From: Roseateles aquatilis
GTDB taxonomy: Bacteria; Pseudomonadota; Gammaproteobacteria; Burkholderiales; Burkholderiaceae_C
DNA: 64,000 nt
Direction: 5' to 3'
NCBI RefSeq assembly: GCF_002205645.1
Contig: NZ_NIOF01000002.1
Coordinates: forward strand, 124,001 to 188,000
Below, in pieces: positions 51,523 through 64,000 of this stretch. A program made the position numbers and the translations under genes. The notes under the pieces are model-generated. The model was not told the DNA's origin. It searched no databases and was given only the letters and a program-made list of their open reading frames with translations. Within the stretch, counting starts at the first letter, position 1; every line of letters starts with the position of its first letter.

Positions 51523-52272
51523 TCAGACCAGGCCCTGCTTGCTCGCCAGCACGGCCGCTTCCGCGCGGCTGGAGACGTTGAGCTTCTTGTAGATCGACTT
51601 GATGTGGTCGTTCACCGTGAACCACTTGATGCCCATCAGGTTCGCGATCTCTTTGATCGTGAAGCCCTTGCTGAGGTAGGTCAGCACCTCGTTCTCACGC
51701 GGGGTTAGGCGTTCCCATTCCGGCGCGGGATCGAGCGTCACGCCACGGCCGCTGGGAACTGCGCTGGAGGTCAGCGTGCCGAAGCCGGAGTTCAATCCCA
51801 TCGGTCCCGAATCGCCGCTCGAGCCCGGACGGAAGTGCGACAGCAGCCGGCGCGCGATCGCCGGCGACAGCGGGGGCTGGCCGCGCACGATGCGCTGCAG
51901 TTCCTCGACCAGCACCTCGAAGCGGTCTTCCTTCAGCAGGTAGCCGTCGGCACCGCGTTGCAGGGCGGGGAAGAGATGGTCGTCGTCGGAATAAAGCGTG
52001 GTGACGATCTTGACGGCCGGCTTGCCGGCCAGCTCGCCGAGGAACTCCATGCCGTTGCCATCGGGCAGTTCCAGGTCGATCAGGATCAGCTTGAAGCCGT
52101 TGCCGTTGGTCGCGCCCGCATCGGCCTCGACCTTCGCGAGCTGGCGGCGGGCGCCTTCCAGGTCGCCGGCTTCGGTGATCTCCATGCCGTCGCTGAAGCT
52201 CTCGCGGACAACCCGGCACAGGAAGCTGCGGGCAACGGGGTTGTCTTCGACGATGAGTACTTTGACGGCCAT
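51523..52272 (-). CDS. NarL/LuxR-type response regulator
   Basis: Protein of 249 residues. The receiver domain (about 3-130) has acidic Glu9/Asp10, the phosphorylatable Asp66 in LILIDLELP, and the switch Lys in GYLLKED. A Ser/Gly-rich linker (about 150-180) leads to a LuxR helix-turn-helix (LTPRENEVLTYLSKGFTIKE, then WFTVNDHIKSIYKKL). No histidine kinase gene is next to it, so the partner is unknown. The ATG at 52272 begins the conserved VKVLIVEDN; no ribosome site is visible, but a weak TGCTAT lies seven bases upstream. Confidence 0.92.
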   Translation of the reverse strand: MAVKVLIVEDNPVARSFLCRVVRESFSDGMEITEAGDLEGARRQLAKVEADAGATNGNGFKLILIDLELPDGNGMEFLGELAGKPAVKIVTTLYSDDDHLFPALQRGADGYLLKEDRFEVLVEELQRIVRGQPPLSPAIARRLLSHFRPGSSGDSGPMGLNSGFGTLTSSAVPSGRGVTLDPAPEWERLTPRENEVLTYLSKGFTIKEIANLMGIKWFTVNDHIKSIYKKLNVSSRAEAAVLASKQGLV

Positions 52273-52399
52273 GGTGTGGATAGCAGAAGCTACCTGGCAT
52301 CCTAGCAGGGGCCCCCCCGCTTGCATGCCCCGTGAAGAAGGGTGGGGCGGCCCGATGGCCGCCCGGTTCAGGGGGGTGGCGAGCGCCGGTGGGTGACCT

Positions 52400-53377
52400 T
52401 CAGCCGTTGACGACCACCAGCTTGCCGACGACCTGCCGCGTGCTCATGCGTGCGAAGGCCTGCGGCAGTTGTGCCATCGGCAGCACCTGATCGATGACCG
52501 GACGGATCTTGCCTGCCGCATACCACTGGGCCAGCGTCATCATCATCGCCGCGTTGTGCTGTGGCTCCCGCTTGGCGAACTCGCCCCAGAACACGCCCAC
52601 CAGCGAGGCGCCCTTGAGCAGCGCGAGGTTCAGCGGCAGCGCCGGGATGGTGCCTTGCGCGAAGCCGACCACCAGGTGGCGCCCGCGCCAGGCGATCGAG
52701 CGGAAGGCCGCTTCGGCCAGATCGCCGCCGACCGGGTCGTAGACGATGTCCGGGCCCTTGCCGTCGGTCAGCGCCTTGATCTCGTCGCGCAGCGAGCCGG
52801 AGACGTAGTTGATGGTGGCGTCGGCGCCGATCTCACGGCAGCGGGCGCATTTCTCGTCGGACGAGGCTGCCGCGATCACGCGCGCGCCGGCCGCCTTGGC
52901 GATCTGGATCGCCGCCGTACCGACGCCGCCGGCCGCGCCCAGGATCAGCACCGTCTCGCCCGCCTTCAGCGCGCCGCGGTCGATCAGCGCGTGATGGCTG
53001 GTGGCATAGGTGCAGATGAAGGCGGCGGCGTCCTCGAACGGGAAGCCCTTGGGCAGCGGCAGCGCCAGCGCGGCGGGCACGAGCGCCTCGGTGCCGAAGC
53101 CGCCGGTGCCGGTGAACGCGGCCACCGCGTCGCCGGGCTTGAAGCCGGTCACGCCGTCACCGACCGCCTCGACGACGCCCGCGAATTCGGTGCCCGGGAC
53201 GAAGGGCAGCGGCGGCTTCATCTGGTACTTGTTCTGGATGATCAGCAGATCGGGGAAGTTCAGGCTGGCGGCCTTGATCGCCACCTTGAGCTGTCCCGGG
53301 CCGGGTTGCGGCGACGGCAGGTCCTTCCATTGCAGCGCCTCGACGCCGACGGGGTTCTCGCACAGCCATGCCTTCAT
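52400..53377 (-). CDS. NADPH:quinone oxidoreductase family protein (zinc-independent MDR)
   Basis: Medium-chain reductase of 325 residues. It has the GroES-like N-terminal half (PSPQPGPGQLKVAIKA, FVPGTEFAGVVEAVG) and the Rossmann motif GAAGGVGTAAIQIAKAAGA (about 145-163). It lacks the Cys/His ligands of zinc alcohol dehydrogenases, as in Qor-type enzymes. The true substrate is not determinable. AGGAG lies seven bases before the ATG. Confidence 0.92.
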   Translation of the reverse strand: MKAWLCENPVGVEALQWKDLPSPQPGPGQLKVAIKAASLNFPDLLIIQNKYQMKPPLPFVPGTEFAGVVEAVGDGVTGFKPGDAVAAFTGTGGFGTEALVPAALALPLPKGFPFEDAAAFICTYATSHHALIDRGALKAGETVLILGAAGGVGTAAIQIAKAAGARVIAAASSDEKCARCREIGADATINYVSGSLRDEIKALTDGKGPDIVYDPVGGDLAEAAFRSIAWRGRHLVVGFAQGTIPALPLNLALLKGASLVGVFWGEFAKREPQHNAAMMMTLAQWYAAGKIRPVIDQVLPMAQLPQAFARMSTRQVVGKLVVVNG

Positions 53378-53559
53378 GGGGGTCTCCTGGTTCGCCGGCC
53401 CGGCCGCGCGGGGCGGCGGGGTCGATCTGGGTTCGGGAACGCGTTCGCCGCGGGTCCGCGCGGGTGGTGTCGCAGGGGCCCGCGGGGGCCGGGCGGATGA
53501 TAGGCAGCGAGGGTGTGCCCCGGCGTCGCTGAGGTGACGGCCTGCCTACAATGCCGCCC

Positions 53560-54315
53560 ATGCGCATCCTCATCGCCAACGACGACGGCTATCTGGCCCC
53601 CGGCCTGCACGCCCTGGTCCGCGCGTGCGAAGGGCTCGGGCAGATCGAAGTGATCGCGCCCGAGCAGAACGCCAGCGGCACGTCCAACTCCCTGACCCTC
53701 AGCCGCCCGCTGTCGGTCTATACCGCCGCCAACGGCTTCCGCTACGTCAATGGCACGCCGTCCGACTGCGTCCACCTGGCGCTGACCGGCCTGCTGGACT
53801 ATCGCCCGGATCTGGTCCTGTCCGGCATCAACAATGGCGCCAACATGGGCGATGACACGCTCTATTCCGGCACCGTCGCCGCGGCCACCGAAGGGTATCT
53901 GTTCGGCATCCCGTCGATCGCGTTCTCACAGGTCGAGAAGGGCTGGGGGCACCTGGACGCCGCCGCCGCGGTGGTGCGGCAACTGGTGCAGGACGTGATT
54001 GCCGGCGGTTTGGCGCAGCCCTTCCTGCTGAGCGTGAACATCCCCAATCGCGCCGATGCCGCGGCCTTGCCGCGTCGCGTGACGCGCCTGGGCCGCCGCC
54101 ATGCCAGCGAGGCGACCATCCAGCAACGCAGCCCGCGCGGCGAGATGATCTACTGGATCGGCCCGGCGGGCGATGCGCGCGAGGCGGGCGAGGGCACCGA
54201 CTTCCACGCGACCGCCAACGGCGCCGTGTCGGTCACGCCGCTGCAGGTCGACCTCACCGAACACGCGACGCTCGGCGCCTGGAGCCAGCGGCTGCGCAGC
54301 GACGGACGTCCATGA
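53560..54315 (+). CDS. surE: 5'/3'-nucleotidase SurE
   Basis: Stationary-phase survival nucleotidase (251 residues). Metal ligands are Asp8 and Asp9 ([10 protein letters not shown]), a Ser in NASGTSNSL, and the Asn in [16 protein letters not shown] at 53547-53552 lies seven bases before this ATG, which favours 53560 over the in-frame ATG at 53551 and suggests a leaderless mRNA. It overlaps pcm by four bases and starts the classical surE-pcm-nlpD-rpoS cluster. Confidence 0.96.
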   Translation: MRILIANDDGYLAPGLHALVRACEGLGQIEVIAPEQNASGTSNSLTLSRPLSVYTAANGFRYVNGTPSDCVHLALTGLLDYRPDLVLSGINNGANMGDDTLYSGTVAAATEGYLFGIPSIAFSQVEKGWGHLDAAAAVVRQLVQDVIAGGLAQPFLLSVNIPNRADAAALPRRVTRLGRRHASEATIQQRSPRGEMIYWIGPAGDAREAGEGTDFHATANGAVSVTPLQVDLTEHATLGAWSQRLRSDGRP

Positions 54316-55157
54316 CCTCGCTGCCTCCGCGGCCCAAGCGGTTCCCGCTGTCGCTGAACCAGCTTGGCACACCGCGTGCCGGCGCCTCCGCCGCCGCCGC
54401 GGCGGCAGAGGCGCGCGAGCCATTGAAGCCGCAAGGCCATTGGCAGCAAGCCGCCGCGATCAAGGCGCGGCAGACGCCGCCGAGCGGGCTCGGGCTCGAT
54501 TCGGCCGGCGTGCGCCACGGCATGGTGCAGCGCCTGCGGCGCGAGGGCCTGGGCGACGAGCGTGTGCTGCAGGCGCTGACCTCGGTGCGGCGGCATGAGT
54601 TCGTCGACTCCGCGCTGGCCACGCAGGCTTACGAGGACACCAGCCTGCCGATCGGCCATGGGCAGACCATCTCCAAGCCCTCCGTCGTCGGCCGCATGAT
54701 GGCGTTGATGCTGGCCGCGCCCGGCGCGCAGCAGCGCGGGCATCTGGGCAAGGTGCTGGAGATCGGCACCGGCTGCGGCTACCAGGCCGCGCTGCTGATG
54801 CAACTGTCGAAACAGGTCGTGTCGATCGAGCGTCTGCGGCCGCTGCATGACAAGGCCCGCGCCAACCTCGTCGGCCAGCCCCACATCCGCCTGATCTACG
54901 GCGACGGCATGCTCGGGCATCCGCCTGCCGCGCCCTACGACAGCATCATTGCCGCCGCCGGTGGCGACGACATCCCACAAGCGTGGCTGGACCAGCTCGC
55001 ACCGGGCGGCCGGCTCGTCGCGCCGATGACCGCGCCCAGCGGTCGCGGCCAGGTGCTGGTGCTGATCGACCATGTCCGCGACGCCGCGGGTTCGCGCTTT
55101 GTTCGCAGCCTGCATGAGGCTGTGCTCTTCGTGCCCCTAAAATCCGGCGTCATGTAG
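54312..55157 (+). CDS. pcm: Protein-L-isoaspartate(D-aspartate) O-methyltransferase
   Basis: Repair methyltransferase (281 residues) that acts on isoaspartyl residues in aged proteins. The active-site motif [16 protein letters not shown] and the SAM motif [14 protein letters not shown] are both intact, unlike the paralogue at 38252. The first 55 residues are an Ala/Pro-rich extension. The last two codons (ATG TAG) coincide with the predicted 5' end of an nlpD transcript. Confidence 0.96.
   Translation: MTSLPPRPKRFPLSLNQLGTPRAGASAAAAAAEAREPLKPQGHWQQAAAIKARQTPPSGLGLDSAGVRHGMVQRLRREGLGDERVLQALTSVRRHEFVDSALATQAYEDTSLPIGHGQTISKPSVVGRMMALMLAAPGAQQRGHLGKVLEIGTGCGYQAALLMQLSKQVVSIERLRPLHDKARANLVGQPHIRLIYGDGMLGHPPAAPYDSIIAAAGGDDIPQAWLDQLAPGGRLVAPMTAPSGRGQVLVLIDHVRDAAGSRFVRSLHEAVLFVPLKSGVM
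55138..55143 (+). promoter_or_regulatory. Probable -10 box for nlpD-rpoS
   Basis: TAAAAT at the end of pcm lies 27 bp before the nlpD ATG at 55171. Transcription would begin near 55150, exactly at the ATG-TAG that ends pcm, leaving a leader of about 20 nt that contains GAGGA. Confidence 0.55.
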
Positions 55158-55170
55158 CGCGAGGACCGGG

Positions 55171-56088
55171 ATGGTCCGGCGCTTGGCTCCCCGAAACGAC
55201 AAACACGTGCGCATGCAACAACTTCTTCGTCTTCCGCTGCTTTGGGTCTCCGTGGTGTTGCTGACGCTCGCGGGTTGCACCTCGACACCGCATCGCGCGC
55301 CGGTCGAGGACCGCAGCGTCGGCAAGTCGTCGAGCGCGCAGCCTTCCGCCGCCGGCACGGCGATCACGCCGGCGCCCGAATCCAAGCCGCTGCCCGGCGC
55401 CGAGAACGCCGGCAAGCCCGGCTACTACACCGTCAAGCCGGGTGACACGCTGATCCGCATCGCGATGGACAACGGCCAGGGTTGGCGCGACGTCGCCCGC
55501 TGGAACGGCATGGACAACCCCAACCTGATCGAAGTGGGTCAGGTCTTGCGCGTGGTGCCGCCCGGCGTCGACGCCGGCGCGGTGACGACGCGTCCGCTGG
55601 CGTCGTCCAAGGTCGAGACCCGGCCGCTGGACGGCAAGACCCCGGCCCCGTCGGCGACGACGGCCGCCTCGGCGCCCGCCACCGCGGCGCCGACGCCGAC
55701 GCTGGCCGCCAAGGACGACGACGACATCACCTGGGGCTGGCCGTCGTCGGGCCAGGTGACGGCCGGCTTCGACGAAGTCCGCAACAAGGGGATGGCGTTC
55801 TCCGGCAAGGCCGGCGACCCTGTCTTCGCCGCCGCCGATGGCCGTGTGATGTATGCGGGCGCGGGCTTGCGCGGATACGGCAACATGATCATCATCAAGC
55901 ACAGCACGAACTATCTGACGGCCTACGCGCATAACCAGACGCTGCTGGTGAAGGAAGACCAGGTGGTGCGCAAGGGCCAGAAGATCGCCGAGATGGGTTC
56001 CAGCGACGCGGATCAGGTCAAGCTGCACTTCGAGGTGCGCAAGCAGGGCAAGCCGATCGACCCTGCCAAGCTGCTGCCCGCGCGCTAG
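55171..56088 (+). CDS. nlpD: NlpD-type lipoprotein, murein hydrolase activator
   Basis: Lipoprotein of 305 residues: signal peptide with lipobox LAGC (Cys36 from this start), LysM domain (YYTVKPGDTLIRIA, 89-102, to about 135), Pro/Ala/Thr linker, and LytM/M23 domain (about 190-300). The M23 metal motif HxGxD is replaced around NKGMAFSG, so it is a degenerate, non-catalytic LytM that would activate an amidase (AmiC in E. coli). GAGGA five bases upstream supports 55171; an ATG at 55213 would give a shorter signal peptide. Confidence 0.93.
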   Translation: MVRRLAPRNDKHVRMQQLLRLPLLWVSVVLLTLAGCTSTPHRAPVEDRSVGKSSSAQPSAAGTAITPAPESKPLPGAENAGKPGYYTVKPGDTLIRIAMDNGQGWRDVARWNGMDNPNLIEVGQVLRVVPPGVDAGAVTTRPLASSKVETRPLDGKTPAPSATTAASAPATAAPTPTLAAKDDDDITWGWPSSGQVTAGFDEVRNKGMAFSGKAGDPVFAAADGRVMYAGAGLRGYGNMIIIKHSTNYLTAYAHNQTLLVKEDQVVRKGQKIAEMGSSDADQVKLHFEVRKQGKPIDPAKLLPAR

Positions 56089-56113
56089 GAGGCGCTGAAG
56101 GAGGCGCCGCGAC

Positions 56114-57214
56114 ATGAGCTTTCAACGCGACGCCTCGATGGATGGGCAACTGCTGCCCGACGGCCGGGAACATCCCGGCCGTTTTCCGCTGCCCGCCGCC
56201 CTTGCCCTGCCACAGGGCATCGACGCGGTGATGGACGGGCGCGAGGCGCCGGCCGCCGATGTCGACGATGACGAGGCGAAGGCGCTGCGCGGCGAGGAGC
56301 CCGCCGAGACGCGCGGGCCCGCGGCGAAAGCCGGCAAGGGCGACCTCGGTCCCGCCGACGGCGACGCGACCAACGCGCTGCAGGCCTATCTGCGCGACAT
56401 TCGGCGCACGCCGCTGCTGACCCCCCAGGAAGAGTTCGACACCGCCGTGAAGGCGCGTGCCGGCGACTTCAAGGCGCGTCAGGCGATGATCGAGCACAAC
56501 CTGCGGCTGGTCGTCAGCATCGCCAAGAACTACCTGGGTCGCGGCCTGCCGATGAGCGATCTCATCGAGGAAGGCAACCTCGGCCTGATGCATGCGATCG
56601 GCAAGTTCGAGCCGGAGCGCGGCTTCCGGTTCTCGACCTACGCCAGCTGGTGGATCCGTCAGGCGGTCGAGCGCGCGTTGATGCATCAGGCGCGACTGGT
56701 CCGCCTGCCCGTGCACATCGTGCGGGAATTGAATCAGGTGCTGAAGGCGCGACGCGCGCTGGAAGCGGTGGCGGCCGAGCGCGGCGGCGAGGGCTCGGTG
56801 CGTGCCGAGGACGTGGCCCAGGCGCTCGGGCGTCCGGTCGACGAGGTGGCGGAGCTGCTGGCCTACGCGGAGTTGCCCAGCTCGCTCGACTCGCCCGTCG
56901 ATCGCAATGGCGAGGGCGGGGAGTCGATGCTCGATCTGGTCGCCGACGATCAGGCGGTCGACCCCGTGGGGCATCGGCTGAATCATGAGCTCGAGGACCT
57001 GTTGAAGAACGGCCTGGCCTCGCTCAGCGATCGGGAGCGGGAGGTCCTCGCGGGGCGGTACGGCCTGGCGGATCGCGAGCCGGAAACGCTCGACATCCTT
57101 GCCGTGAGGCTGGGCCTGACGCGGGAGCGCATCCGGCAAATCCAGATCGAGGCGCTGGCCAAGCTCAAGCGCAACATGATGCGCCAGGGCATCAATCGCG
57201 ATTCGATCTTCTGA
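56114..57214 (+). CDS. rpoS: RNA polymerase sigma factor RpoS
   Basis: Stationary-phase and general stress sigma factor (366 residues). Region 1.2 starts near [12 protein letters not shown], region 2 has [12 protein letters not shown] and [17 protein letters not shown], and region 4 has the helix-turn-helix around [20 protein letters not shown]. The N-terminal 85 residues are longer and more acidic than in E. coli RpoS. It follows nlpD by 25 bp, the standard arrangement in which nlpD often carries an rpoS promoter. Confidence 0.96.
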   Translation: MSFQRDASMDGQLLPDGREHPGRFPLPAALALPQGIDAVMDGREAPAADVDDDEAKALRGEEPAETRGPAAKAGKGDLGPADGDATNALQAYLRDIRRTPLLTPQEEFDTAVKARAGDFKARQAMIEHNLRLVVSIAKNYLGRGLPMSDLIEEGNLGLMHAIGKFEPERGFRFSTYASWWIRQAVERALMHQARLVRLPVHIVRELNQVLKARRALEAVAAERGGEGSVRAEDVAQALGRPVDEVAELLAYAELPSSLDSPVDRNGEGGESMLDLVADDQAVDPVGHRLNHELEDLLKNGLASLSDREREVLAGRYGLADREPETLDILAVRLGLTRERIRQIQIEALAKLKRNMMRQGINRDSIF

Positions 57215-57267
57215 TTCGGCTGGCCGACCTCGCACTGTCCTTGGGGGCGCTGGGATAATGCCCGCCC

Positions 57268-58632
57268 ATGACTGATGTATCGGAATGGCTGAAGGTCGAA
57301 TCGCTGGACCTTGAAGCGCAGGGCGTGGCCCACAACAGCGAAGGCAAGGTCGTGTTCATCGAGGGCGCGCTGCCCGGCGAGGAAGTGCAGGTCAGCGTCG
57401 GACGGAAGAAGAACAACTGGGAGCAGGCCGCGCTGGTGGCCATGCGCCGCGAGAGTTCTCAGCGGGTGCGGCCTGTCTGCCCGCACTTCGGCCTGCATGC
57501 CGGCGCGTGCGGCGGCTGCAAGATGCAGCATCTGCACCCGGCCGCCCAGGTGGCCGTCAAGCAGCGGGTGCTGGAGGACAACCTCTGGCACCTCGGCAAG
57601 GTGAAGGCCGAGCAACTGCTGCGCCCCATCGAAGGTCCTGCCACGGGCTATCGCTATCGCGCCCGGTTGTCGGTGCGGTATGTGCCGAAGAAGGGCCATG
57701 TGCTGGTCGGCTTCCATGAGCGCAAGAGCCGCTACATCGCCGACATGCAGGTCTGCAAGGTGCTGCCGGAGAAGGTCAGCGCCATGCTGATGCCGCTACG
57801 GGAACTGATCGGTGCGATGGAAGCTCGGGACCGTCTGCCGCAGATCGAGCTGGCCATCGGCAATGTCGACGGCACCGAGGTGATCGCGCTGGTGCTTCGC
57901 CATCTGGAGCCGCTCAGCGCCGGCGATGCCGACAAGCTACGCGCATTCGGTGCCGAACACGGCGTGCAATGGTGGCTGCAGCCCAAGGGTCCTGAGACTG
58001 TCCATCTGCTGGATCACGGGGGGGCCGAGCTCGCCTACACGCTGCCCGAGTTCGGCATTGTCATGCCTTTCAAGCCGACCGACTTCACGCAGGTCAACCA
58101 CCACATCAACACGGTGCTGGTGGGGCGCGCGCTGCGTTTGCTCGCGGTCGAGGAGGGCGATCGCGTGATCGACTGGTTCTGCGGCCTGGGCAACTTCACG
58201 CTACCGCTGGCGACGCGCGCGCGCGAGGTGCTCGGCATCGAAGGCAGCGAGGCGCTGGTGCAGCGGTCGCGCGAGAACGCGGTGCGCAACGGGCTCGACC
58301 ACAAGGCGTCGTTCGTGGCGCGCAACCTGTTCGAGATGACGCCGCAGTTGCTGGTCGCCGATGGGGAGTCCGACCGCTGGCTGGTCGATCCGCCGCGCGA
58401 AGGCGCCTTCGCGCTGGTCAAGGCGTTGGCCGACATCGAGCAGGACCCGTCGCTGGCGCCGGGCTGGACGCCGCCGAAGCGGATCGTCTATGTGTCGTGC
58501 AATCCCGCGACGCTGGCGCGTGACGCCGGGTTGCTGGTCAACGTGGCGGGCTATCGCTGCACGAATGCGGGCGCGGTCAACATGTTCCCGCACACGGCGC
58601 ACGTGGAGTCGATCGCGGTGTTCGAGCGCTGA
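57268..58632 (+). CDS. rlmD: 23S rRNA (uracil-1939-C5)-methyltransferase
   Basis: RumA/RlmD-type enzyme (454 residues). An N-terminal TRAM domain (about 6-60) is followed by [4Fe-4S] ligands Cys71, Cys81, Cys84 (CGGC) and Cys163, then the methyltransferase domain with [20 protein letters not shown] and catalytic Cys in [18 protein letters not shown] at 57254-57259 lies eight bases before the ATG with no ribosome site. Confidence 0.96.
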   Translation: MTDVSEWLKVESLDLEAQGVAHNSEGKVVFIEGALPGEEVQVSVGRKKNNWEQAALVAMRRESSQRVRPVCPHFGLHAGACGGCKMQHLHPAAQVAVKQRVLEDNLWHLGKVKAEQLLRPIEGPATGYRYRARLSVRYVPKKGHVLVGFHERKSRYIADMQVCKVLPEKVSAMLMPLRELIGAMEARDRLPQIELAIGNVDGTEVIALVLRHLEPLSAGDADKLRAFGAEHGVQWWLQPKGPETVHLLDHGGAELAYTLPEFGIVMPFKPTDFTQVNHHINTVLVGRALRLLAVEEGDRVIDWFCGLGNFTLPLATRAREVLGIEGSEALVQRSRENAVRNGLDHKASFVARNLFEMTPQLLVADGESDRWLVDPPREGAFALVKALADIEQDPSLAPGWTPPKRIVYVSCNPATLARDAGLLVNVAGYRCTNAGAVNMFPHTAHVESIAVFER

Positions 58633-58680
58633 GGCGGCACCATCGAAGAGGCGTCAGGCCTCCTGTGCATCAAAAATGAA

Positions 58681-58713
58681 AAAAGGGCCCGTCGTCTGTC
58701 GTCGGGCCCTTTT
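58681..58713. terminator. Bidirectional terminator between rlmD and the Bax-inhibitor family gene
   Basis: AAAAGGGCCCG (58681-58691) and CGGGCCCTTTT (58703-58713) form a perfect 11-bp stem with an 11-nt loop. It is flanked by an A-run on the left and a T-run in the right arm, lying between two convergent genes. Confidence 0.88.
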
Positions 58714-58757
58714 GCTCGTCCGCGCCAATGTGCGCGGACGGTGGTCGGCGAAGCGTA

Positions 58758-59459
58758 TCAGTCTCTGTCGCCGCCGAAGATGCCCAGCAGCTGCAGCAGC
58801 GCGGTGAACACGTTGTACAGGTCCAGGTAGATGGCCAGCGTGGCGCTGATGTAGTTGGTCTCGCCGCCGTCGACCACGCGCTTGACGTCCACCAGCATGA
58901 AGGCCGAGAAGATGCCCAGCACCGCCACCAGCAGCGCCAGGTGCACACCGGTCGACTGCAGGAAGATGTTGGCCACGCCAGCGATCATCGCGATCACGGC
59001 GCCGACGAACAGGAACTTGGTCAGGCCGGACAGGTCGCGCTTGACGACGGTGGCCAGCGTGGCCATCGCGAAGAAGATGCCGGCGGTGCCGCCGAAGGCC
59101 GTCATGATCAGCGTGCCGCCGTTCTTGAAGCCCAGGATCGAGGCCAGCAGGCGCGACAGCATCAGGCCCATGAAGAACGTGAAGCCCAGCAGCGCGTAGA
59201 CGCCGGTGGACGAGTTCTTGGTCTTTTCGACCACGAACATCAGGCCGAAGGCGCCGACGAAGAACAGGATGGCGCTGGCGCCGGCTCCCATCGTGGCCAG
59301 CAGGCCGGTCGAGACGCCGACCCAGGCGCCCAGCACCGTCGGAATCAGGGACAGCGCCAGCAGCGCGTAGGTGTTGCGCAGGACGCGCTGACGGTCGGCG
59401 GCCAGCGAGGAGCCGTAGCCGAAATCGCCGGATTGCGGACGAAGACTTTGGTCGTTCAT
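58758..59459 (-). CDS. Bax inhibitor-1/YccA family membrane protein
   Basis: Protein of 233 residues with seven hydrophobic segments and the UPF0005 signature region (VYALLGFTFFMGLMLSRLL) plus the C-terminal AIYLDLYNVFTALLQLLG. Bacterial members interact with FtsH or act as pH-sensitive calcium leak channels; the exact role here is unknown. A TACAAT box at 59493-59498 (minus) is the probable -10. The ATG at 59459 (MNDQSLRPQ) is preferred to in-frame ATGs at 59474 and 59507. Confidence 0.93.
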   Translation of the reverse strand: MNDQSLRPQSGDFGYGSSLAADRQRVLRNTYALLALSLIPTVLGAWVGVSTGLLATMGAGASAILFFVGAFGLMFVVEKTKNSSTGVYALLGFTFFMGLMLSRLLASILGFKNGGTLIMTAFGGTAGIFFAMATLATVVKRDLSGLTKFLFVGAVIAMIAGVANIFLQSTGVHLALLVAVLGIFSAFMLVDVKRVVDGGETNYISATLAIYLDLYNVFTALLQLLGIFGGDRD

Positions 59460-59566
59460 GTGCGTGCGCCCCATGGAAAAAGTGTTGCGCTCATTGTAGG
59501 CCTCCACCTTAAGGCTTCGTTAAAGTTGGCGGTTCATCCACGCACAACCCATCCGACGAGGCCCCC

Positions 59567-59968
59567 ATGAAGCAGAAGCCCTACCTGAGCCTGGACGACG
59601 TCAAGCGCATCGCCGCCGCCGCCGAAGCCGAGGCGCTCAAGAACAACTGGCCGGTGACGATCGCGATCGTCGACGACGGCGGTCACCTGCTGTGGCTGCA
59701 GCGCGGCGACAACGCGGCCGCCACGTCCGCCGTGATCGCGCCCGCGAAGGCGAAGACCGCCGCGCTGGGTCGTCGCGACTCCAAGGTCTACGAGGACATC
59801 GTCAACAACGGCCGCACCGCCTTCCTGAGCGTGCCGCTGGAGGGCATGCTCGAAGGTGGCGTGCCCGTGATGGTGGACGGCTTTTGCGTCGGCGCGGTCG
59901 GCGTCAGCGGCGTGAAGTCCAACGAGGACGCGCAGATCGCGAAGGCCGGCATCGCTGCATTGGGCTGA
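59567..59968 (+). CDS. GlcG/HbpS family protein
   Basis: Protein of 133 residues typical of the GlcG/HbpS family (YLSLDDVKRIAAAAEAEA, IAIVDDGGHLLWLQRGDNA, VPVMVDGFCVGAVGVSG). HbpS of Streptomyces binds haem outside the cell; this copy has no signal peptide, so it is probably cytoplasmic and its ligand is unknown. GACGAGG lies upstream of the ATG. Confidence 0.9.
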   Translation: MKQKPYLSLDDVKRIAAAAEAEALKNNWPVTIAIVDDGGHLLWLQRGDNAAATSAVIAPAKAKTAALGRRDSKVYEDIVNNGRTAFLSVPLEGMLEGGVPVMVDGFCVGAVGVSGVKSNEDAQIAKAGIAALG

Positions 59969-60059
59969 GTCCAACGCATCGGCCTGGGTCCTGGGCCGGA
60001 ACCCATGTCTTTCTGATGACCCGTTTGCGCAAATCCGCTCGGTAGATACCCTGGCGGGT

Positions 60060-60065
60060 TATACT
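60060..60065 (+). promoter_or_regulatory. Candidate -10 box for carAB
   Basis: TATACT in GGTTATACTTTG would give a carA leader of about 180 nt (60073-60253). The leader is GC-rich and holds an AGGAGACCC and a GGGGACCCTGG segment but no strong terminator hairpin. No good -35 is seen at 17 bp. Confidence 0.45.
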
Positions 60066-60253
60066 TTGCAGGTTTACCCGCAACCTACCGCGTCCCGCCA
60101 ACTCCACCCCCGATCGCATCGGATCCATACACGGATCGACTCCTTCACAGGAGACCCGAGCGCACCCGCACGCCCGTTGTCCACGGCAGTGCCGGACGGC
60201 GCGCCGGGGACCCTGGAGCAGAGCTGGGCGCGCGCACAACAACGGAGTTACCC

Positions 60254-61414
<1,161 letters not shown>

Positions 61415-61432
61415 TGAAGACGGAGACAAGTT

Positions 61433-64000
<2,568 letters not shown>

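Noticed and set aside
60073-60253. Attenuator or pyrimidine-responsive leader before carA
   Set aside because: The leader is long enough, but I could not find a terminator hairpin with a T-run or a leader peptide with a clear pattern.

Overview
The window is a compact, high-GC chromosomal segment of a beta-proteobacterium. Gene content and order point to Burkholderiales, probably the Roseateles/Mitsuaria/Rubrivivax neighbourhood. Clues are a 14-gene nuoA-N operon preceded by tRNA-Leu and followed by DUF2818-Nudix-DUF1178 genes, the map-glnD-selU group, the earP-efp pair, and a surE-pcm-nlpD-rpoS cluster. The genus is inferred from this and was not tested. I see no rRNA, CRISPR array, insertion sequence, integrase or prophage gene; almost everything is core genome.

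Layout. 1-77: truncated tRNA-Leu(GAG). 366-15176: complete respiratory complex I operon, nuoA to nuoN in canonical order. 15190-16696: three small genes continuing that operon. 16780-19460: gamma-glutamyltransferase, moaE, crcB. 19461-19792: repeat-containing spacer with a heat-shock (sigma-32 type) promoter in front of clpB (19793-22405), which ends at a strong terminator. 22531-25161: minus-strand trio of two unrecognised, possibly related proteins flanking a DUF599 membrane protein; this is the most accessory-looking part of the window. 25287-27072: pirin gene and divergent LysR regulator sharing a palindromic operator. 27069-30132: gluQ, a tandem-domain FKBP isomerase and a threonine-aldolase-like PLP enzyme. 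30161-31447: small uncharacterised membrane protein, hypothetical protein and lipoprotein. 31604-37021 (minus): selU, glnD, map, uppP. 37396-40695: TetR regulator, Pcm-like methyltransferase, rhodanese, TolC-type outer-membrane factor. 40790-42948: yaaA, prolyl-4-hydroxylase-like oxygenase, small Lys/His-rich secreted protein. 43084-44921 (minus): efp and its arginine rhamnosyltransferase earP, divergent from uvrC (44954-47077). 47148-51293: TonB-like lipoprotein, pgsA, hupB, tRNA-Val, ppiD, tRNA-His. 51523-53377 (minus): NarL-type response regulator and quinone oxidoreductase. 53560-57214: surE, pcm, nlpD, rpoS. 57268-59968: rlmD, a Bax-inhibitor-1 family protein and a GlcG/HbpS protein. 60254-64000: carA and the first 856 codons of carB, cut by the window end.

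The genes cover respiration (complex I), protein quality control (ClpB, PpiD, Pcm, FKBP), stationary-phase control (RpoS, NlpD), nitrogen signalling (GlnD), translation support (EF-P/EarP, GluQ, SelU, RlmD, Map), envelope biogenesis (UppP, PgsA, TolC) and pyrimidine/arginine precursor synthesis (CarAB).

No clearly new biological system is evident. The points most worth a second look are: a recurring layout in which a -10-like hexamer sits 6-9 nt before the start codon (probable leaderless mRNAs, at least eleven genes); the very compact earP/uvrC divergent promoter; three-copy alternating hairpins between nuoI and nuoJ and stacked hairpins between nuoA and nuoB; the unknown protein pair around DUF599; and a Pcm paralogue that has lost the conserved Ser-containing motif.
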